A stretch of DNA of 64,000 bases from Scilla litardierei (GCA_030789695.1 JAULAV010003585.1:32279-96278), one strand, 5' to 3'; shown: positions 31,715 through 43,677, counted from the first letter of the stretch. Numbers and translations are program-made. Notes: generated by a model not told the origin, from the sequence alone.

Positions 31715-32145
31715 TGATATGTGGCACAAGGCAAAACAAAGGGGCGGCGGCTCAAAACCCTTGGAAGTGGCAATTATTTAATTTCAGGATGGCATCTCAA
31801 AATCCTAGGGAATGGCAATTTTGTAATTTCAAGACGACGACTCAAACCCCTAAGTAGTGGCAATTCTGTAATTTCAAGACGGCGACATCAAAACCCTAGG
31901 GAGGGGTAATACAGAAATTTCAGTTGATGGCTCATTAAGAAAAATTTTATTATAAATAAGCGGGGAGAGATTATGAGGAGGATTATGCAGAAAGTTGTGT
32001 GAGATTAATAGTTATTATCTAGCTTAATTAGCCCTAAGTTATTGGGAGAGTGGTCGTCCTCTCAAATTGAAGCCGAATCTGTAGTTCCAATCCTAAACCA
32101 ATAAAAATCTTATCTTTTGCCCTAAATTCTTCCGCAATCCTATCA
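31715..32145 (+). repeat. 3' LTR of element E, with internal tandem repeats
   Basis: 431 bp. Four copies of a ~45-bp unit (CTCAAAACCCTAGGGA-TGGCAATT type) fill 31751-31930; the 5' LTR has none. The rest aligns with 19808-20058. Confidence 0.78.
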
Positions 32146-34092
32146 CGCGCACACTCGCATGCACATGCACACATTCACATGCATATACATATATATGGAT
32201 TATTTATCAATCTGAATGCTTCTATTTATCTGTCTTGATTCTTGAAAAAGTTTAATGTTCTTATCATTGACTCAGCTAAGTTCGGTCACTAAGTGTGTTG
32301 GTCAGGTAGTACCAGAAAAGGATTGCCCTGATGTTTGACAGACATGACATGTAATATGGGAAAGACCGCGACTGTCATGGTTATATAATAACTAATACTT
32401 GTTGTCACACCCAAATTTTTTAAGTGAACAGTCCAGCACATAATATATGATAAGAGGGTCTCTGGCAGCTGAGAATACCTATGCACTCTACAGGCAATCA
32501 TAGCTAGCAAGAGCGGATCTATTCTTGGGCTAAGGTGGGCCGCGGCAAGAGTAAGTTTTTGGGCCAAAATCTTTTTATATGTATTAAGTTCAAGTCAAAA
32601 TCATAGCTAGCTAGCAATCATAGCTAGCAAGAGCGGATCTATTCTTGGGCTCAGGTGGGTCGCGGCAAGAGTAAGTTTTTGGGCCAAAATGTTTTTATAT
32701 GTATTAAGTTCAAGTCAAAATCCGAAGGGCCAAACCAAAGCCCAATATAATAAAATCCCACAGTGTGAGGAAATTAACATTTACAGACTGCGGCTCTGGC
32801 CTCGACATAATCTGACACCAGTCGCCACCAAAAGCATTGCTTGCTGCTACCGCCAGTCTCATCCTGATGCACCAATGTCGTCGTAATCCCGCGGCGCCAG
32901 TCATCCTTTTCTCTGTCCATCTGAGCATTGCATCGATCTCAACATAACCTTTCTCTCGCTCTATTTTTCATTTTTTTGGTCTCATCCTCTCATAATCTCA
33001 TTGCTTTTGTATTTTTCCCAAGGGCATATCGATTTTACCTCTCCAAAATTCCAAGCACTAAATTGGTATCATTGTTCTAATGCTTATTATGGGTATCTAT
33101 ACTTGGATGATACCAATTTAGTATTTAAATGAAAAATAGAACTGGATTTGTGGGCCTAAACTCAGCAGGAGAGATACAAATTTAGGGCCTAAGCTCAGGG
33201 CTTTGAATGATATATAGAACTGGATGATACAAAATTGGGGATTTGAATTTAGTTTCTGAATACCTAATTTAGCTCTCAATTTAGTTTGCAGTAAAAATTC
33301 AGTTTTTTGAATAATAGAACTGAGATTCATTATTCATACTTGCACAATCATTTTTTTAATGATAGCAGAAATTAGGTATATATACTTGCAAATTCATTTT
33401 TTTTAATTACAGCAAAAACTAGGTACCTATACTTGCACATTTATTTTTTAAAAAGTATTTAGTTGCAATTTTTTGAGAGGGAATACTAATTGGATTGGTT
33501 ACTTGTGATTGTATTGTGGTTATTGCATTTTGTAGTTGTTATTTTATTTATCATTAGTGTTTCATTGTGTTTTAAGTTAGATTGTTTTGAGACCATAACT
33601 CAAAACACAAAAGCCTCTCAGTTTTCTTCGAATTTTATGGTCCTTGCAGGCAAGAAGATGTCGAAGGTGAACGTGCCAGACAAGTATGAAGAGGGTGCAA
33701 GTAACACCACCAAAAAGAACAGGTTTTTTTTTGCAGTTTTGTCCTTTATTTTTCTATTTAATTTGCTTGAGGTCCTTTTATTGTAAGATTTTACTATTAT
33801 GTAACGTATGTCTTACAAATTAAGGTAAATTTGAGCAAATTTGGAGCTCATGTGAATTTAGAGCACTGATTATAATTAGAGTAATTGTTTCTGTAATGGG
33901 TCTGTGAGTGTTTGATATGATGTAGCAACTAGTTCACATGAGATTCATTAAAGTAGATTATGGTAACGATATCTAACTTTGACATCAAGTTCCCATGAGA
34001 TTCATTAAAGTAGATTATGGTAACGATATCAAACTTTGACATCAATCAATATTAAATTTGCATCTTCAAAATAGTGATCTCAATGTTCTAGT
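32146..34092. repeat. Intron 5 segment with two tandem duplications
   Basis: No gene is supported. 32495-32602 is repeated at 32615-32722 (120-bp spacing, few differences; landmark GAGCGGATCTATTCTTGGGC). 33931-33987 is repeated at 33988-34044 (57-bp unit; landmark GAGATTCATTAAAGTAG). A short alternation of purines and pyrimidines occurs at 32150-32200. Open frames of 65-98 codons in between have no recognisable domain. Confidence 0.6.
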
Positions 34093-35329
34093 TTATCTAA
34101 TCATAAGAGATTGATACTTAGAAAATAATTCTTCGTTAGCAATACGAAATTCATCCATTGTTACCTCGGGTTCATCGTTGTCACTATCACTCTCATCGGA
34201 GAGTGGATCTTCTCGGGCCATGAAGCACATATGTGTACTCTCACCCTTTTCATCCTCGGATTCACTAGAGGAATCTCCGCTTGAATCATCGAGCATCCCA
34301 ACAAGTCCTTTTTTCTTGTCCTTCTTGTATTTGTCGGACTTGTGGTATTTTGGAGCTTTCCATTTTTCTTTGTTTCTAAGCATTGGGCAATACTTCTTGA
34401 TGTGCCCCAGCTTGTTACACTTAAAACAAAGATATGAGGTATTGTTAGTGGAATCAAATTTATCTTTGGAAAGAAATTTACCTTTGCGAAGAAAGTGTTG
34501 GAACTTCTTCGCCATTTGTGCCATTTCTTCCCAGTCCATTTCATTCTCGGATTCTTCACTATAGAAGGATGAAGTAGCCTTGAATGCTAAACGCTTTCTT
34601 CTTGGCCTCCGTTGGGTTCGTTATTGCTCTAATATTCATTCGGTTCTCCCTTCTTACTTCGTAAGACATTAGAGTACCGATGAGATACACGACGGTGTAG
34701 TTCTTCATGTCATTGACCTCCTCAATGGCGATCGATCTTCTTTCCCATTTTGAGGTCATTCCCATGATTATCTTTCTCACCTTTTCTTATTGGGTGTAGA
34801 CTTTTCCAAGAGCTTCAAGCTCATTAGTGATGTCGTTGAAGTGTCCGTACACCGTTGCAATGTTCTCATTATCCTGCATATGAAACATATCGAAATTTTG
34901 TATTGCAACATATAATTTAGACAACTTTACTTTGTCCGTTCCCTCATGGGTAACGACTAGATAGTTCCATATTTGATATGCACTCTTACATGTGCATATC
35001 TTATTGAACTCATCTGGATCCAATGCATAATGAAGAGCGTTCATTGCCTTGGCATTGTTCACTTCGGCGGACTTCTCGAAGGAAGTCCATTTGTCAAAAT
35101 CCTCTTCGGAGGGTTCAACATATTCCTTATGGAGGGTTCCCCAAAGAGAAGCACTCCTAAGAAACGTCTCCATCTGACATTTCCAATAGCCAAAATTCAT
35201 GCCATTGAAATGCGGAGGATGAACCGTTGATTGTCCTTCGAAGACGGTAGACGCACCTTCATGATCGTGATTGTTGTACGAAGGAGGTGGCGGAACGTTG
35301 TTGTTGTTGGATACCATAGCCAAAAACAT
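34093..35329 (-). pseudogene. Gag of a SIRE-type copia element, frameshifted
   Basis: Three frames form one gag. 35329-34787 starts MFLAMVSNNNN, then PPHFNGMNFGYWKCQMETF, the UBN2/gag-polypeptide start of copia gags, and continues through ALDPDEFNKI and AYQIWNYL. 34780-34559 holds VRKIIMGMTSKWERRSIAIEE. 34539-34093 contains the nucleocapsid zinc knuckle CFKCNKLGHIKKYC and a Ser/Glu/Asp-rich tail with THMCFMARED, as in SIRE-type gags. It lies immediately downstream of the LTR at 35345-36675 and its primer site. No pol follows; sequence to the left is unrelated, so the element is truncated. Confidence 0.85.
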
Positions 35330-35330
35330 T

Positions 35331-35344
35331 CGCTCTGATACAAT
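35331..35344 (-). promoter_or_regulatory. Primer-binding site of the SIRE-type element
   Basis: The minus strand reads TTGTATCAGAGCG directly after the LTR end, one base off the Met-tRNA match TGGTATCAGAGC. Confidence 0.75.
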
Positions 35345-36675
35345 TGTAAGGACTCTGGCTATGAAGAAAACACTAGAAGGGGGTTGAATAGTGTTTATAA
35401 AATTTAAATAATAGTTATACCAATTTAAATTCCTAACCAACAATAAATGCGGAATTATAAATAAACCCAAATTAAAACAATGCTAACACAAAGTATGTTT
35501 TAAGGGTTCGGATTACCCAAGTCAACTTCCGACTTGTTCCCGATAATCATATGTTCCTTCCACCTGGATACCTCCGGATACTCAAATTAGAACCCTAACT
35601 TGAGGTTTCCTTTAAACCCACTAGTATCAACCCTACAAGTGAAATCGAAACACAATCGATGTCATTGATTCCCACAACTTGGGATCAAGCAAACCACTCT
35701 CACAAACCGAGAGTTAAACTAATATCGAAAGATATGAAATAATGAAATAGCAATACTTACCATCACCTATGCATTGAAGTAGAACTTGAAGGAGCAAGTG
35801 TGTTGTGTGTTGAAGCCTCTTCCAAGAAGAGAGAAAAGCACTTTCCCTTGTCACCACCAAGAAGAGAGAAAAACCCTCAAACAGAATCCCCAAAACCCCC
35901 TTTGAAATCCGTGGAGAAAAACCAACGGATAAAATTTACACACTCGATAGTCGACTGATGCACTGTGTCAGAGGGTAGGTGAGAATTCAAACAGTAACTT
36001 ACCATGTAGGACAGTCGACTGATGAAGGAATGACAGACGCATGTAAACCTAACAGGCGACTTAAAACTCTTCTACATGCGACTGGCTGCAACATGAATAA
36101 GTTGAGAAAATCCAGAAAGTTTTGGGAAGACAGGACATGCGACAGATGTGGAACACACAGGCACCTGTGCCATGGGCAGGCGCCTGTGAAACCAACATCA
36201 GTCGTCTGTCCCTAATAGGTGAAACTTTCCAGCGAGCAGAGTTGCAGAGAAAGAATCGACAGGCGACTGTTGAAGCATTTAACAATCGACTGTGCCTTGG
36301 ACAGGCGACTGTCAATCCAACATCAGTCGTCTAGCCGTATGAAGAAGAAAATGACATTTGGGCAGGAGAGAAACATGCAACTGACTAACAAATCACAGGC
36401 GCTTGTAGCTTGGACAGTCTCATGTCTTTTGTACAGCAGTCGCCTGAATAGAGTTAAAGCTAAAGGCCCAAAAACCAATTGATAAAGTATGTGCATAATA
36501 GGCGATTGTAGAACAAATCATAGGCGACTGTTTTAAGACATGCACCTGTAAAACGTTCATCAGTCGCCTGTTGAAATCCAAAATACACATGCTTGAGAAA
36601 TGTGAATTGGATGCTTAGGAAATATGATCTAATGATTTCCTAGGACAGAAATAAGGATGTGTTTGTGCTCCAACA
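35345..36675 (-). mobile_element. 5' LTR of the SIRE-type copia element, with palindrome array
   Basis: 1,331 bp. On the minus strand it starts TGTTGGAGCACAAACACATCC (36675) and ends CCTTACA. About 35940-36575 carries around 18 variants of CAGTCGACTG / CAGGCGACTGT in both orientations. Downstream comes a leader with GAAGAGAGAAAAAC repeats (35825-35875). Gag follows the primer site, so this is the 5' LTR of a minus-strand element. No target duplication can be tested because the other end is missing. Confidence 0.8.
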
Positions 36676-38165
36676 TAGTTCTACTTCGTAGCTACATACT
36701 ACAAGAGAATAAAAAGATTACATTTTGTAGAAGCATCTCTTCTATCCAAAGAATGAGCTTGAAGTCTTCTAGGAGCTTCATTCACCATTTTTGATCATCC
36801 AATCCACTTTTCATTCTTTGATTGATCATTGAGTGACATCCATTGCTAATTGATCTTCATGACATGCTTAGGCAATGGATTAACTGCAAATAGAGGATTA
36901 GTCACAAGTATTTATGTTTGCTCGTCATCAACACCAAGTAGGGAGAAGTCCAATACTCAACAAGCTTCTAATTCCATCATGTATGAGTACCTGAAAAATC
37001 AAGATGTCTTGATACTCCATTCTTTCGAGTCCATGGGCTTGGCAACCAAAAAAGATATCAAACATTAGGGAACCAAACCCATTTGGTTCTAGATTGTCTA
37101 TCATGTGAAAATCTTTAATCATTGCTATAATGAACATTGGTCATAAACCCATAAACATATTGCATCCTTCATTTGGATGGTCCTTAATTGGGTATTCAAA
37201 CTTTGACAAATCTATTTGTGATTTTACAAACCCTAGGATGATGAGTAGCCTTAACATTTTGATGGGTCTTATATCTTAAGCCATGTTTGCTACTAGAGGG
37301 TATTTATGAGCTAATTAGATCATCTAATTTTTCTTTGCCATTGTTGAATCTAGCAATATTCCTTCACAAATCATCAAGTTTACCTTAATGGTGGTCATGG
37401 TATTTTCTTAGTCACTAAACATGTCACTAAGGTCTTTATACTCTACACTATCCTATTTAATTCTTCTAGTTCCTTATTCTTACTAGGCAATTTTATATTT
37501 TCTTCCCAAATTTTTCTAAATCAAAATTAGAAGAATATGCATTATAATCTTTATTCATTTTCTTGAGAGTAAGAAGTTCTCTTAGTTTGCTCTCATACTC
37601 GGCATAACGCTTGTGATAGTCTCCCTCCCAATCACACTCATCATCACCAGAATCAATAGTGTGTCATAATATTTTACCTATTTATCATCTTTGGCCATGA
37701 AGCACATGTATGCCATCTTTTCTTTTTCCTCTTCTTCGGATGAGGACGATGATGAAGAATTGGAGCTTCCATCCTTGTCACTCCTATCACATGCGACAAA
37801 GGCATTCCTTTTGGCTTTTTGAATTCTATCTTGGTCCTTCATTTTTTTCTTTGCTTGTAGGCAATCTCTCTTCAAGTGCAATGTCTTGTTGCATTCAAAA
37901 CAAATAGGACCATTAGATAAATTATTAGTTTGGTTTCAAGACTTACGTGCTTTGAGGATTTTTAGATACCCATGGAAATGAGAGCTAGCTGCTCTTCGAT
38001 CTCATCCCCGAACTTCTCCGTTTTTTATGCGGCTTTGAGTGCTATGCTCTTCTTCTTAGCTTTCCTCCTTATCCTTCTTTTGTTGGAGGCTGTTCTCATA
38101 TGCCATGAGGTTTGCAATCAATTCTTCCAATGTGAGCTTGGAAGTGTTGTTCTCTTCTTCTATGG
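36676..38165 (-). pseudogene. Second, older copia (SIRE-type) gag remnant
   Basis: At about 37910-37680 the minus strand reads GPICFECNKTLHLKRDC (a degenerate CCHC zinc knuckle) followed by a Ser/Glu-rich stretch and YMCFMAKDDK, parallel to the gag at 34093-35329. Further left, 37660-37500 encodes DWEGDYHKRYAEYESKL-like sequence. The region from 36676 to about 37500 is probably the same element but heavily decayed. It is cut at about 38165 by an LTR-like sequence. It shows that this intron received copia insertions at least twice. Confidence 0.6.
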
Positions 38166-38834
38166 CTGGAACGGCCTAAATCTGTCGCTACACATATTTT
38201 CGTATTAATTTTATTAAAATAATTTTAAATGATTGCAAATACGTTTGTATGATCTTTAAATATTTTTCTATAATTTTCACCTATTTTTCTGAGGTCTAAA
38301 TGACTCAAACCCCGCAAATCCGCAAACCACGACCGATAAACATGTTTTTGCCTCAATACGTATTTTTTATAGCTAAAAATTTAAACAGATATTATTTTCA
38401 TGATTCTTGCGAAGTTTGAAACTCTTGGTATTTTTTAAAAGAATTCTTTAGAGACAAATTAGTAACCTAGAATTTAAATAATAATAAATTAACAATTTAA
38501 TTTTACCTTAAGCTAATTACCCTAATTAATTACATTTACCCTTTAACCCCCCACCCTCTGTCGGCAGCCTGCCCACGTGAAAAGGAGTTTCATATTTCCA
38601 AGGCTAGTCAATACCTAACCTATGGAAATTAATACCCTAATTAATTTCTTAACTATTGATTAATAATATATTAATAAATTAATCTATAAATAACTAACTC
38701 TCACCCTCCTTCAACTCAGAACACCCACCAATGGCAAACCCATCTCACCGTCTCTTTATAACAAACCCAAAGCTCTTCCATCGACCAACTTCCACCTCCT
38801 CCGAGCTCCGGTAGACTCCAAACACCCAGAGCCC

Positions 38835-38902
<68 letters not shown>

Positions 38903-39682
38903 ATGGTGTTCTTTTGAGTCTGCATGTTTTCATCTCTTTCTCTCTTTCCTCTTTCTCACACTCACTCTCTCTCCAACCCAATGGCAATTCCCAGCTCCCC
39001 TTGCTCTGCCACCGTAGCATCTGTCATCCTCGAGCAAACGTCAGGCATCTTCTCAACCCCCAGAGCTCCTCCATGTGAACTCGATCTCTGCCCCCCGAGC
39101 TCCTCTATGTGAACTCGATCTCTGCTCCCGAGCTCTATCGTTCGTTGCAAGGCCCAACGGAATCCCCGAGCATCCTCTTTAGTGGTTAAGAACCCTCATC
39201 GACCACCTCAACCCTCGTCGCATTATAACACAATGCCACACGATCACCCCCGGCATCCCCTAAGACCCGCGCGGCAACACCCCAAGCACCACTCCTCCAC
39301 CAAGCTCTGGCATTTCTTTACCGGGCTCAATCGACGCATGACTCCAGCAATCCGAGCTTTGTCGGGACCTCGTACCACCTCCTGTACATTGCCTTGAGCT
39401 CCCGCCCTCTTTCAGTTGAACTTCTCAAGCTCCTCCTCCTCTTCCCTACTCCCCCGACGAGTGCTCCCCTATTTCCATCGGACCATCGCACGCCAACCTC
39501 CACCAATCTCTTGTCACCGTCCACTGCTCCTTCACAACCTCGTCGTGCCCCACGCCCCCATTGTGCTCCCCACTTGTTCTCCCTGCAACATGCAAAGAAA
39601 AAAGATAGCAAAAACAGAGAAGAAGTTCATGCACGAAAAGAAGGGAATGTGAGAGAGAGAGAGAGAAAGAGAAAAAACAAAG
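38166..39682 (+). mobile_element. Tekay/Del-like LTR fragment
   Basis: Starts TGGAACGGCCTAAATCTGTCGC, similar to TGTRACGGCCC-type starts of Tekay/Del LTRs, is AT-rich, has a TATA-like TATAAATAA at about 38683-38691 and then a CT-rich leader. It includes a (CT)n microsatellite at 38839-38899 and a short duplication of GAGCTCCTC.ATGTGAACTCG (39064-39120). Its 3' end is not identified; a short copia LTR begins at 39683. Open frames in the leader are low-complexity. Confidence 0.5.
38839..38899. repeat. (CT)n microsatellite
   Basis: About 30 uninterrupted CT units. Confidence 0.95.
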
Positions 39683-39790
39683 TGTTGTAAATAGATAAGA
39701 TTGTATCTATTGTATCTCATCCATGTATGGCTATCCCTCTACTATAAATAAAGGTCTGTGGTCTTCCCCTAGATATACGCATTTATAACA
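39683..39790 (+). mobile_element. Very short (108 bp) copia/TRIM-type LTR with primer site
   Basis: TGTTGTAAATAGATAAG at the start, a TATA-like CTATAAATAAA at 39740-39750 and ATTTATAACA at the end, followed by CGTTATTAGCACG. The phrase AACACGTTATCAGCACG is a recurrent LTR-end plus primer-site junction in plant copia elements. An LTR near 100 bp is in the TRIM range. No partner LTR is seen; the sequence from about 40070 is a hAT pseudogene, so the element is truncated. Confidence 0.5.
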
Positions 39791-40069
39791 CGTTATTAGC
39801 ACGCTCCGCGTGAATTCTATAGATCCGTTCATGGCGAAGCTTAGGAGGAGACGGTAGATCCATCACACACGGGCTTCATCAATCCTAATATATTTCGGAA
39901 TGAATTAACTTTAGAGATGTTTTATTTGAATATGTAATTATGTTTTATTGAATCTTATTTATTTATGTGATTGTATATATGTAGTCTTGAATAATTACAT
40001 AAGTCATATGGATTAATATTCACTGATATATCATTTTACTATGTTATAAATTATAATATAGATTCTAGG

Positions 40070-42205
40070 AAACAAGCGAGAACAACTGTTTTTATTCTTC
40101 AAACCAAGAGAACATGCATCGATTTGTGAGGACCATTCTCCATCTAATGCTGAAATCTCAAATCCTTAAGACGAACCCATATCCAAATCTTAAAAAGTTG
40201 AAATTGAGCTTAGTAACCTTGAACAAGATCATAGGATTCGGATCCCTATATGATAACCACATGTTAATCAGCGAGATGAAAGTATACAAGCTTATATCAA
40301 AATGGATCTGTACCAACCTAAGTTGGCAGAATATCCAAGGATTAAATCATAATCGTAAGGTCATAAATTTTAATACTTGTAGTTTGAATACTTTCTTTGG
40401 TAATAATACTCTCTATTAAAGAATGTAACATTTTGATTTTCATAATTTGTTTTTCAAAATAAAGTACTACACCAGCTTGCATTCATTACCAAAGGGTTTA
40501 ATAATTGAAAGAGGGTTCACGATGGAGTTAGATGTGTTGATACATGTAGGAGGTCTTACTTCATCACATATTAATATTGCGAATCTATTGAAAATTTAAT
40601 GAAATGAACTCAACATATTGATAAAGTGCTAAATACGCAAACTACAGAAGAAGTTTAGAAGAATCAGTTGCAACGTATAGCAACAATTGAAAGTATTTAA
40701 TGGCTTACATTGCAAGCTTATGTTTAAAGGTCATGATGAATCTCCAACTTCCAGCAATCGTGGTTATTTTATAGAGATGATAATATATATAAGGAGATCG
40801 AATGTTAATATTCAGGATATCATCTTAGAAAGCTTCGAAAAATATAAGATATACTTCACTAACTATTCAGAAAGAAATTTTTACATATTCTGGCAAATAA
40901 AGTGAGTGAAAGCAAATAAAGTGAGTAAAAGAATTCGAAAAGAAGTTGATCATGCAAAGTTCTATATTTTGGTTGATAAATTCAAAATTGCATCAAATAA
41001 AGAGTAGATGGCTATTATTTTGAGAATTGTTTCCGGTCATGATTTCTTATTATATTGTTTTTTGAGATCATGCATGTTTCAGACACTACCGCTTCAACAC
41101 TAAAGATAAATATCTAATGTTCTTTGCTCGAAATAATTTGCATATCCTCAATTTGCGAGTTCAAGGATACGATAGTGCTAACAATATGCATGGTGCATAA
41201 AACGAACTTCAAGCTTTATTTTGTAATGATTCAAGCTTTATTTTGTAATGATTGCTCATATGCATATAAGATAAATTGTTTTGCCCACCGACTATAACTA
41301 GAATTATTGCAACTGCTAAAAATAAGATTTCTATTTGGCTATTTTTTTCAAAAATAACAATCATTATTAATCTTATTAGTGCTTCTCCCAAACGACATAC
41401 TGAGTTACAGTCTGCTCAAGTAAAATTACACTTATGTTACTTTCTGTTGAACATGAGACTGGCAGAGAAATTAATCAGATTGGTGATTTACATCGGAATT
41501 AAACTACTTGATGGAGCTCTCATTTTGATTCTATTTACAGATTAATTAATATGTATGGTGCAACTATCACAATACTATGCTTGAAAGTATTGTTCAAGAA
41601 GGATCATCTAACTGTAAGCTGGTGGATAATTGATGGTGATGTTCATCAACATTAGCGTTTTGATATATTTAACTTAGCAATAGATTTTTAGTTAGAAAGG
41701 TTAAATTCTAGATTCAATAATAGGGTTGTGAAACTCCTTAGTTCTACTTTGACAAGGACAATGTTAAATCATTTAAAGTTGATGATATATGTATGATGAC
41801 TGAGAAAGTTTATCCTGAAGATTTTGGTTAACAAGGCAGGCATTATTTTATAAATATTCTAAAGCATTATAAAATTGATATGTTTCATCATGAGAGCTTT
41901 CAGAATGTCTACCATTTTTTAATTATGTTAAGGAATAGTTGAAATAAATAAATCACAACATTACCATTTGATTGACATGTTGCTTTGTCTTATTTTAACT
42001 CTACATGTTTCAATTGTTACTACGAAACGAGCATTTTCAGCCTTGAAACATGTTAAAACTACTCTTCTTAATAAGATGGAAAAGGAATTTTTGGCATATG
42101 ATGTGATGATTTATATTGAACGAGAGCTTGTTTAAGATATCGATTCGGATTTGATAATAAATGTATTCTATTATATTAAAGATCGAAGGGTGCATCTTCA
42201 ATAGT
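40070..42205 (+). pseudogene. hAT-family transposase pseudogene (ZMYM1/TTF-type)
   Basis: Recognisable at several points on the plus strand: near 40288-40340 QAYIKMDLYQPKLAEYP matches the RAYIKxGPYQP conserved N-terminal segment of plant TTF-type zinc-finger hAT proteins; near 41270-41300 INCFAHRL matches the H-C-FAHxLQL segment of the catalytic region; near 41990-42195 the hAT C-terminal dimerisation region is present (KRAFSALKHVKTTLLNKM, then YIERELV and IKDRRVHLQ). Stops and frameshifts occur in every part, so it is dead. It once encoded the cut-and-paste enzyme of a hAT transposon. Its terminal repeats were not identified. Confidence 0.8.
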
Positions 42206-42216
42206 ATGCTTTGCTT

Positions 42217-42219
42217 TCC

Positions 42220-42255
<36 letters not shown>

Positions 42256-42256
42256 T
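42217..42256. repeat. (ATT)n microsatellite
   Basis: About 13 ATT units between the transposase pseudogene and the hAT-type element at 42272. Confidence 0.95.
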
Positions 42257-42271
42257 TGTGTATGTTTGAAC

Positions 42272-43206
42272 TAAGGTTTTAGGTCTCGGTTTCGGTCTCG
42301 GTATCGCTCCTAAAATTTAGGTTTCGGTATCGCTCGTTTCGGTGGTTTCGGAAGCAAGTTTCGGTTGCGTCCGTATTGCTAGTTTCGTCAGTTTCGTTTC
42401 GGGGATCGGTATCCGTTTCGGAAATGCTTAGACACTAAATAGATAAATAAATGAATCAATTGAAGTTTGCCTTGCGCACCCACCATTTTACTTTGCGCAC
42501 CTACCACGTATTTACAAGTTTGCCAAAAAATAGCTAAGTTTCTTTCCGCACCCACCGTTTTGCTTTACGAACATACCACGTATTTACATGTTTACCCCAA
42601 AAAATCTTTAGGATGCAGATGTGCCACTTATTGCCATTTCTTGTTTTTAAATACAACACACTACTAGTTTACAAGTTTGCCATTTGAAAACGAATGCAGG
42701 CACTCCCGTGACCTAACTCCTCATCTTTCGGGGGGCGACAGGCTCTTCTTCTTCGAGGTGGCGAGAGGCGGGATCCAGGAGGTGAGAGGGCGGGAGGAAG
42801 AAGGGGAGGCGGGAGGCGGGAGCCAGGAGGCGGGAGTGCGGGAGGAGAGATAAGTCTCTCTCTCTCCCCCCTTTTTCACTTCCTCTTTTTTTCTTTTTCT
42901 TCTTCTTTTTCTTCTTGTTTTCTTATTCTTTTTTGATGTTGTTGTGAAACAGTGAGTTTTTTTTTTCATTTTTCCCCTTCTTTGATGTTCTTCCTCTTTC
43001 CATTCCTCTCTTTGCTTCTTTTTTTAATTAGTTTCGGCCGAAACGGTGCCGTTCCAGCCGGTTTCGGCCGAAACCGGTCGGAACTGGCCTGAACTGCAAG
43101 GTTCCGGCCGAGATCGGAACAAACCCCGAGTTTCGGTCTCGGTACCCATCGAGACCGAAACGAAAGGGCACATACCCAAGGGTATCGGCCGAAACCTTGA
43201 ACCATG
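42272..43206 (+). mobile_element. Non-autonomous hAT-type element with TCGG subterminal repeats, copy 1
   Basis: 935 bp flanked by an 8-bp duplication GTTTGAAC (42264-42271, 43207-43214), the size made by hAT transposases. Ends: TAAGGTTTTAGGTCTCGG at left; the right end, read inward, is CATGGTTCAAGGTTTCGG. Both ends carry dense arrays of GGTTTCGG, GGTATCGC and GGCCGAAACCGG motifs (42280-42420, 43030-43195). The centre has degenerate ~60-bp units containing GCGCACCCACC and TTTACAAGTTTGCC (42470-42680) and a purine/pyrimidine-biased tract. A minus-strand open frame (42969-42721) is Lys/Arg- then Pro-rich and is not a transposase. The same family occurs inverted at 62344-63505. Confidence 0.82.
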
Positions 43207-43529
43207 GTTTGAACATTATTATGTAAGCTTGAATTTTACTTTTTCATTGTTTACCTAGTATATTTGGACTAAAATGTTTATAATTTACTCAATAAGTTAT
43301 TGTATTGAAATTAAATTGACGAGTGTATTGAAATTAAATTAATGATTGATCTTGGCAAGAAAATTTTTTTATTTGGCAAGTAACCCAAGATAGCTAGCAT
43401 TTTTGGGGAAAATCATGGAAAATTTCTATATTAAGCATGCTCCGGTGAAAGTAATTTTAAGAATGGTGACCAGAAAAATTCCCGATCGGAGTTCGATGAC
43501 CATACATCCCCCAAACTGATAGTTTATGC

Positions 43530-43614
43530 CTCTATCTCTTCTCTCTCTCAGGATGGGTGGCTTGAAAAATCCCCGCTCAGAGCGTGATAATCATACATCC
43601 CCCAAACTGATAGT

Positions 43615-43677
<63 letters not shown>
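43530..43677. repeat. (CT)n microsatellite and short duplication
   Basis: A ~90-bp segment with CATACATCCCCCAAACTGATAG occurs at about 43500 and again at about 43590. The second copy runs into a (CT)n tract of about 58 bp ending at 43677. Confidence 0.85.

Larger units (their letters stand above)
19808..32145 (+). mobile_element. Small gag-remnant LTR element E with two nested insertions
   Basis: LTRs at 19808-20058 (251 bp) and 31715-32145 (431 bp) share their start (TGATA..GGCACA.GGCAAAACAAAGGGGCG), middle and end (CAATCCTATCA). After removing the Tekay-type solo LTR (20092-23446) and the Reina-type element (23497-31093) with their target duplications, the element is only about 1.4 kb with about 0.7 kb of interior. 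A degraded primer site follows the left LTR (20061 on). The 3' block CACCTTGAGGATAATGTG and a purine run precede the right LTR. Flanks CATGC and CGCGC agree in only three of five positions, so the outer duplication is uncertain. The interior keeps just the gag N-terminus and a GC-rich linker. Confidence 0.78.

Noticed and set aside
33490..33786. 98-codon frame with a hydrophobic start
   Set aside because: AT-rich composition explains the hydrophobicity; no domain or splice context supports it.
34089..36680. TAGTT at both sides of the SIRE-type element as a target duplication
   Set aside because: The left copy lies at the end of gag, not at an LTR end; coincidence is likely.
38716..38925. Frame made of Arg-Glu repeats
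   Set aside because: It is the reverse strand of the (CT)n microsatellite.
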